DNA of 8,392 bases from an uncultured Bacteroidota bacterium (GTDB taxonomy: Bacteria; Bacteroidota; Bacteroidia; Chitinophagales; Chitinophagaceae). Under the pieces are notes generated by a model. That model searched no databases and was not told where the DNA came from. It worked only from the letters and a program-made list of their open reading frames with translations. Location of the stretch: contig CAIWKU010000562.1 in assembly GCA_903913355.1 (NCBI GenBank), forward strand, positions 1 to 8,392, in the 5' to 3' direction. The position numbers and the translations under genes were made by a program. This document shows, in pieces, positions 6,536-8,392 of the stretch; position 1 is the first letter of the stretch, and each line of letters starts with the position of its first letter.

Positions 6536-6862
6536 TCAAAGCAGTTTTTCATTTGTTTTATGCCGGTCCGCATCCCGCAAATTTTTCTTTTCAAAATTTT
6601 TTCTCAAGGCTTCAGTCAGGTCCACCCCGGTTTGATTGGCCAAACAGATCAGCACCCATAATATATCAGCCATTTCATCTGAAATTTCTTTGTGCTTATC
6701 AGATTCTTTATAAGACTGTTCCCCATATTTTCTAACCATTAGTCTGCTAAGTTCTCCCACTTCTTCCATAAGGATCCCTAGGTTGGTAAGTTCATTAAAA
6801 TACCGAACCCCAACCGTTTTGATCCATTGATCTACTTCTTTTTGTGCATCGTCAATTCTCAT
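6536..6862 (-). CDS. MazG-like nucleotide pyrophosphohydrolase
   Basis: A 108-residue protein starting at the ATG at 6862-6860 (MRIDDAQKEV...). It is a single-domain member of the all-alpha NTP pyrophosphohydrolase (MazG/dUTPase-like) superfamily, which hydrolyses nucleoside triphosphates, often non-canonical ones, to monophosphate and pyrophosphate. The Mg2+-binding pattern ExxE...ExxD is visible as E34-V-G-E37 (in LMEEVGEL) and E63-M-A-D66 (in ISDEMADILW). A third helix follows (NQTGVDLTEALRKNFEKKN, 76-94). It is about half the length of a full two-domain MazG, as usual for this stand-alone type. The frame extends upstream to position 7009, but that stretch overlaps the globin gene and does not resemble the family. 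It is the last gene of a three-gene operon, starting 4 bases after the globin stop. The exact nucleotide substrate cannot be inferred. Confidence 0.9.
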   Translation of the reverse strand: MRIDDAQKEVDQWIKTVGVRYFNELTNLGILMEEVGELSRLMVRKYGEQSYKESDKHKEISDEMADILWVLICLANQTGVDLTEALRKNFEKKNLRDADRHKTNEKLL

Positions 6863-6866
6863 ACAA

Positions 6867-7253
6867 TTACAATTTATGTATTCCCGGATGTAATAATTTG
6901 ATCTGCATAACCGTAGCAATGGAGGCCCCCCGCTGTTTGGCTCTTTCTGCTTTTTCTCCAGAAAAAAGGCCATCAATTGTTTGCTGAAAAAGCAATACCC
7001 ATCTTGCAAAATGTTCCGCCTTGAACGCAGATAATTGGTGAAGGTGTTGGTGTACGTCCATCACATTGCCCCGATATTGTGCTTTATCAAACAAAATCGT
7101 TTCCCAGAAATCTGCAATCAGCGGTATATGAGTAGCCAGATTGAGTGGGGCTATTTCAGTAAAGAAATGACCAATCAACTCATCTACCATTGCTTTCTCA
7201 TAAAACCTTTCTAACAGTATTACCAGGTCTTCTCTGCTTTCAATATCTTTCAT
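6867..7253 (-). CDS. Group III truncated hemoglobin (2-on-2 globin)
   Basis: A 128-residue heme protein starting at the ATG at 7253-7251 (MKDIESREDL...). The frame reaches further up to a TTG at 7316, but that would overlap the end of dtd and add residues foreign to the family. Globin features: RFYEKAM (16-22), with Phe-Tyr at 17-18 at the B9-B10 ligand-binding positions; FWETILF (49-55); and Y60-RGN leading to a histidine cluster (H68, H70, H72). H68 is my best candidate for the proximal heme ligand. HFARWVLLFQQTIDGLFSGEKAERAK (81-106) is the typical G-helix region of group III. Family members studied elsewhere bind O2 and NO and are linked to nitrosative or oxidative stress; the role here is unknown. 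It sits 40 bases after dtd and 4 bases before the mazG-like gene, so it is the middle gene of an operon. Confidence 0.9.
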   Translation of the reverse strand: MKDIESREDLVILLERFYEKAMVDELIGHFFTEIAPLNLATHIPLIADFWETILFDKAQYRGNVMDVHQHLHQLSAFKAEHFARWVLLFQQTIDGLFSGEKAERAKQRGASIATVMQIKLLHPGIHKL

Positions 7254-7293
7254 AGTTTCTGTTATAATCGGGATTCTTATATACCAGTGACCT

Positions 7294-7746
7294 TTATTCT
7301 TTATTCTTTGAATCAATAATAATGGTCACCGGACCATCATTTAACAATTGAACCTGCATATCTGCACCAAAAATGCCTGTTTGGATAGGTTTCCCCAGAT
7401 CAGTTTGCAACTGATGTATCATTTTCTCATACATAGGAATCGCAAAATCAGGTTTTGACGCTTTACTATAAGATGGTCGATTTCCTTTTTTAGTACTTGC
7501 ATGCAAGGTAAACTGGCTTACCAGTAAAATATCGCCACCCATTTCTTTAATTCCCAGGTTCATTACTCCATCGGCATCATTAAAAATTCGAAGTCCGATG
7601 ATCTTATTACTCAACCATTGAATATCTTCCAGGGTATCGTCATCTTCAATACCCACTAGTACTAAAAGCCCCCAACCAATAGCGCCTGCTATTTTATCTT
7701 CCACCTTAACAGAAGCTTCTCTTACCCTTTGTATAACAATTCTCAT
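7294..7746 (-). CDS. dtd: D-aminoacyl-tRNA deacylase
   Basis: A 150-residue enzyme starting at the ATG at 7746-7744 (MRIVIQRVREASVKV), the exact N-terminal pattern of the Dtd family; upstream extension of the frame is not supported. It hydrolyses the ester bond of D-aminoacyl-tRNAs, recycling tRNA and keeping D-amino acids out of proteins. The two family signatures at the dimer interface are intact: SQFT at 77-80 (LVSQFTLHA) and the cis-Gly-Pro motif at 136-141 (NDGPVT). KGNRPSYSKA (87-96) is also characteristic. The length is normal. In well-studied bacteria the same enzyme also removes glycine mischarged onto tRNA-Ala, a possible tie to the nearby glyS. It appears to be the first gene of the operon dtd, globin, mazG-like, and is divergent from arfB across 36 bases, where I find no clear TAnnTTTG on either strand. 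Confidence 0.96.
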   Translation of the reverse strand: MRIVIQRVREASVKVEDKIAGAIGWGLLVLVGIEDDDTLEDIQWLSNKIIGLRIFNDADGVMNLGIKEMGGDILLVSQFTLHASTKKGNRPSYSKASKPDFAIPMYEKMIHQLQTDLGKPIQTGIFGADMQVQLLNDGPVTIIIDSKNKE

Positions 7747-7782
7747 GATTCTTAAACCGTTTTTTATCCGAACTTTATCATA

Positions 7783-8193
7783 ATGAAGATAGACATTAGC
7801 CATGAAATACAGTTCCAAACTGCCCGAAGTGGAGGCAAGGGTGGGCAAAATGTAAACAAGGTCGAGACCATGGTAGAGGGTCGTTGGCTGGTTTCGGCAT
7901 CATTACTGGTTACTGAAGAACAAAAATCCCGTCTTTTGGATAAATTATCCAATAAAATTACCGATGAAGGTTTCCTCCTGGTAAAATCGCAAAGTGAAAG
8001 ATCTCAGTTGGGGAATAAAAAAGAAGTAGTTCGCAAGATGAATCAACTGGTAAATGCAGCTTTGGTAAAACAAAAAATTCGTCGCCCCACAAAACCCACC
8101 AAAGCCGCAAAAGAGAAACGTATTGAATCAAAAAAAAGAAACACGTTTACGAAAGAGCGGCGAAAAAAAATAAACCGGAACGATTATCCATGA
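7783..8193 (+). CDS. arfB: Alternative ribosome-rescue factor ArfB (peptidyl-tRNA hydrolase, YaeJ type)
   Basis: A 136-residue protein homologous to the catalytic domain of class I release factors. It binds ribosomes stalled without a stop codon and hydrolyses the peptidyl-tRNA. The catalytic GGQ (20-22) lies in ARSGGKGGQNVNKVET (14-29), as in ArfB and mitochondrial ICT1. A compact alpha/beta domain runs to about residue 75. From about 96 there is a strongly basic tail (KQKIRRPTKPTKAAKEKRIESKKR...), which in ArfB enters the empty mRNA channel; this tail and the absence of codon-recognition domains separate it from PrfA and PrfB. Length is close to E. coli ArfB (140). The start is the ATG at 7783, 36 bases from the divergent dtd start. 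The TGA stop (8191-8193) overlaps the ATG of the next gene (8190-8192), so the two are probably co-translated. Confidence 0.95.
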   Translation: MKIDISHEIQFQTARSGGKGGQNVNKVETMVEGRWLVSASLLVTEEQKSRLLDKLSNKITDEGFLLVKSQSERSQLGNKKEVVRKMNQLVNAALVKQKIRRPTKPTKAAKEKRIESKKRNTFTKERRKKINRNDYP

Positions 8194-8392
8194 GAATACC
8201 TAAGGCATCATCTGCATTTTTTGTTTTTCAGTTATTGATAATTTTTGTTGTCAGCGCCCAATCATTGGATAAAAAAGTAACCATCTATTTTGAAAATAAA
8301 ATTGGGATTGATCCCCTAGTTTTAGGGAACCCGGTAAAAAATATAAATGGAGAAGAGATGCGTATTGAAAGATACAAATACTATATTTCTCA
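8190..8392 (+). CDS. MbnP-like secreted protein, 3' end cut by window edge
   Basis: An open frame from the ATG at 8190 runs 67 codons to the right edge with no stop. Residues 1-23 (MRIPKASSAFFVFQLLIIFVVSA) form a signal peptide. The visible mature part has VTIYFENKIGIDPLVL (30-45), an N-G-E-E turn (53-56), and RYKYYIS (61-67). This matches the start of the MbnP-like domain family, whose members carry a beta-strand with 'G..PL.L' followed by 'YYIS'. MbnP is known from copper-chelating methanobactin gene clusters, where it pairs with the MauG-like di-heme enzyme MbnH; in Bacteroidota similar proteins often sit near cytochrome-c peroxidases and TonB receptors. Those neighbours would lie outside this window. 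The ATGA overlap with arfB implies co-translation, though no functional link is obvious. The family call rests on a short N-terminal piece. Confidence 0.78.
   Translation, partial: MRIPKASSAFFVFQLLIIFVVSAQSLDKKVTIYFENKIGIDPLVLGNPVKNINGEEMRIERYKYYIS

Noticed and set aside
6478..6735. Plus-strand open frame of 85 codons
   Set aside because: It starts inside the terminator hairpin loop and runs antisense to the mazG-like gene.
6863..7009. N-terminal extension of the MazG-like protein
   Set aside because: It overlaps the globin gene in another frame and bears no similarity to the family; the ATG at 6862 fits the expected length and operon spacing.
7254..7316. N-terminal extension of the globin from a TTG
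   Set aside because: It would overlap the dtd C-terminus and add residues before the first globin helix that relatives lack.

Overview
The window looks like chromosomal DNA of a Bacteroidota bacterium, most likely family Chitinophagaceae. It is AT-rich, shows no Shine-Dalgarno sequences before its starts, and has protein types typical of that group: an alpha2-type glycyl-tRNA synthetase with a long charged insertion, a serine hydrolase with a DUF3471-like tail, an MbnP-like secreted protein, and a small 'CPPESPLN' protein known to me only from this family. I see no integrase, transposase, CRISPR array, tRNA or rRNA, and nothing suggesting recent transfer.

Layout. Positions 1-871 (minus strand) hold an uncharacterised two-gene unit: a 115-residue soluble protein whose stop codon overlaps the start of a polytopic membrane protein that runs off the left edge. 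A 224-bp divergent intergenic region with a small palindrome separates it from a plus-strand pair at 1096-3379: a ferredoxin/flavodoxin-NADP+ reductase-like flavoprotein and a secreted class C beta-lactamase-fold serine hydrolase. This pair converges on glyS (minus, 3449-4894). The 69-bp gap between them is almost entirely a 28-bp perfect inverted repeat built from copies of one 14-bp unit. Divergent from glyS is a secreted Xaa-Pro aminopeptidase (5038-6438). It converges, across a strong bidirectional terminator, on a compact minus-strand operon read as dtd, a group III truncated globin, then a MazG-like pyrophosphohydrolase (7746 down to 6536). Thirty-six bases upstream of dtd, on the plus strand, is the ribosome rescue hydrolase arfB. 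Its stop overlaps the start of an MbnP-like secreted protein cut by the right edge.

How they work together. Three genes serve translation fidelity: glyS charges tRNA-Gly, dtd removes D-amino acids (and, in studied systems, mischarged glycine) from tRNA, and arfB frees stalled ribosomes. The MazG-like enzyme probably cleans nucleotide pools. The globin and flavoprotein suggest redox or O2/NO handling, but nothing links them directly. The hydrolase, the aminopeptidase and the MbnP-like protein carry signal peptides and act outside the cytoplasm. Most of the window is ordinary housekeeping content. The best candidate for something undescribed is the translationally coupled pair at the left edge.
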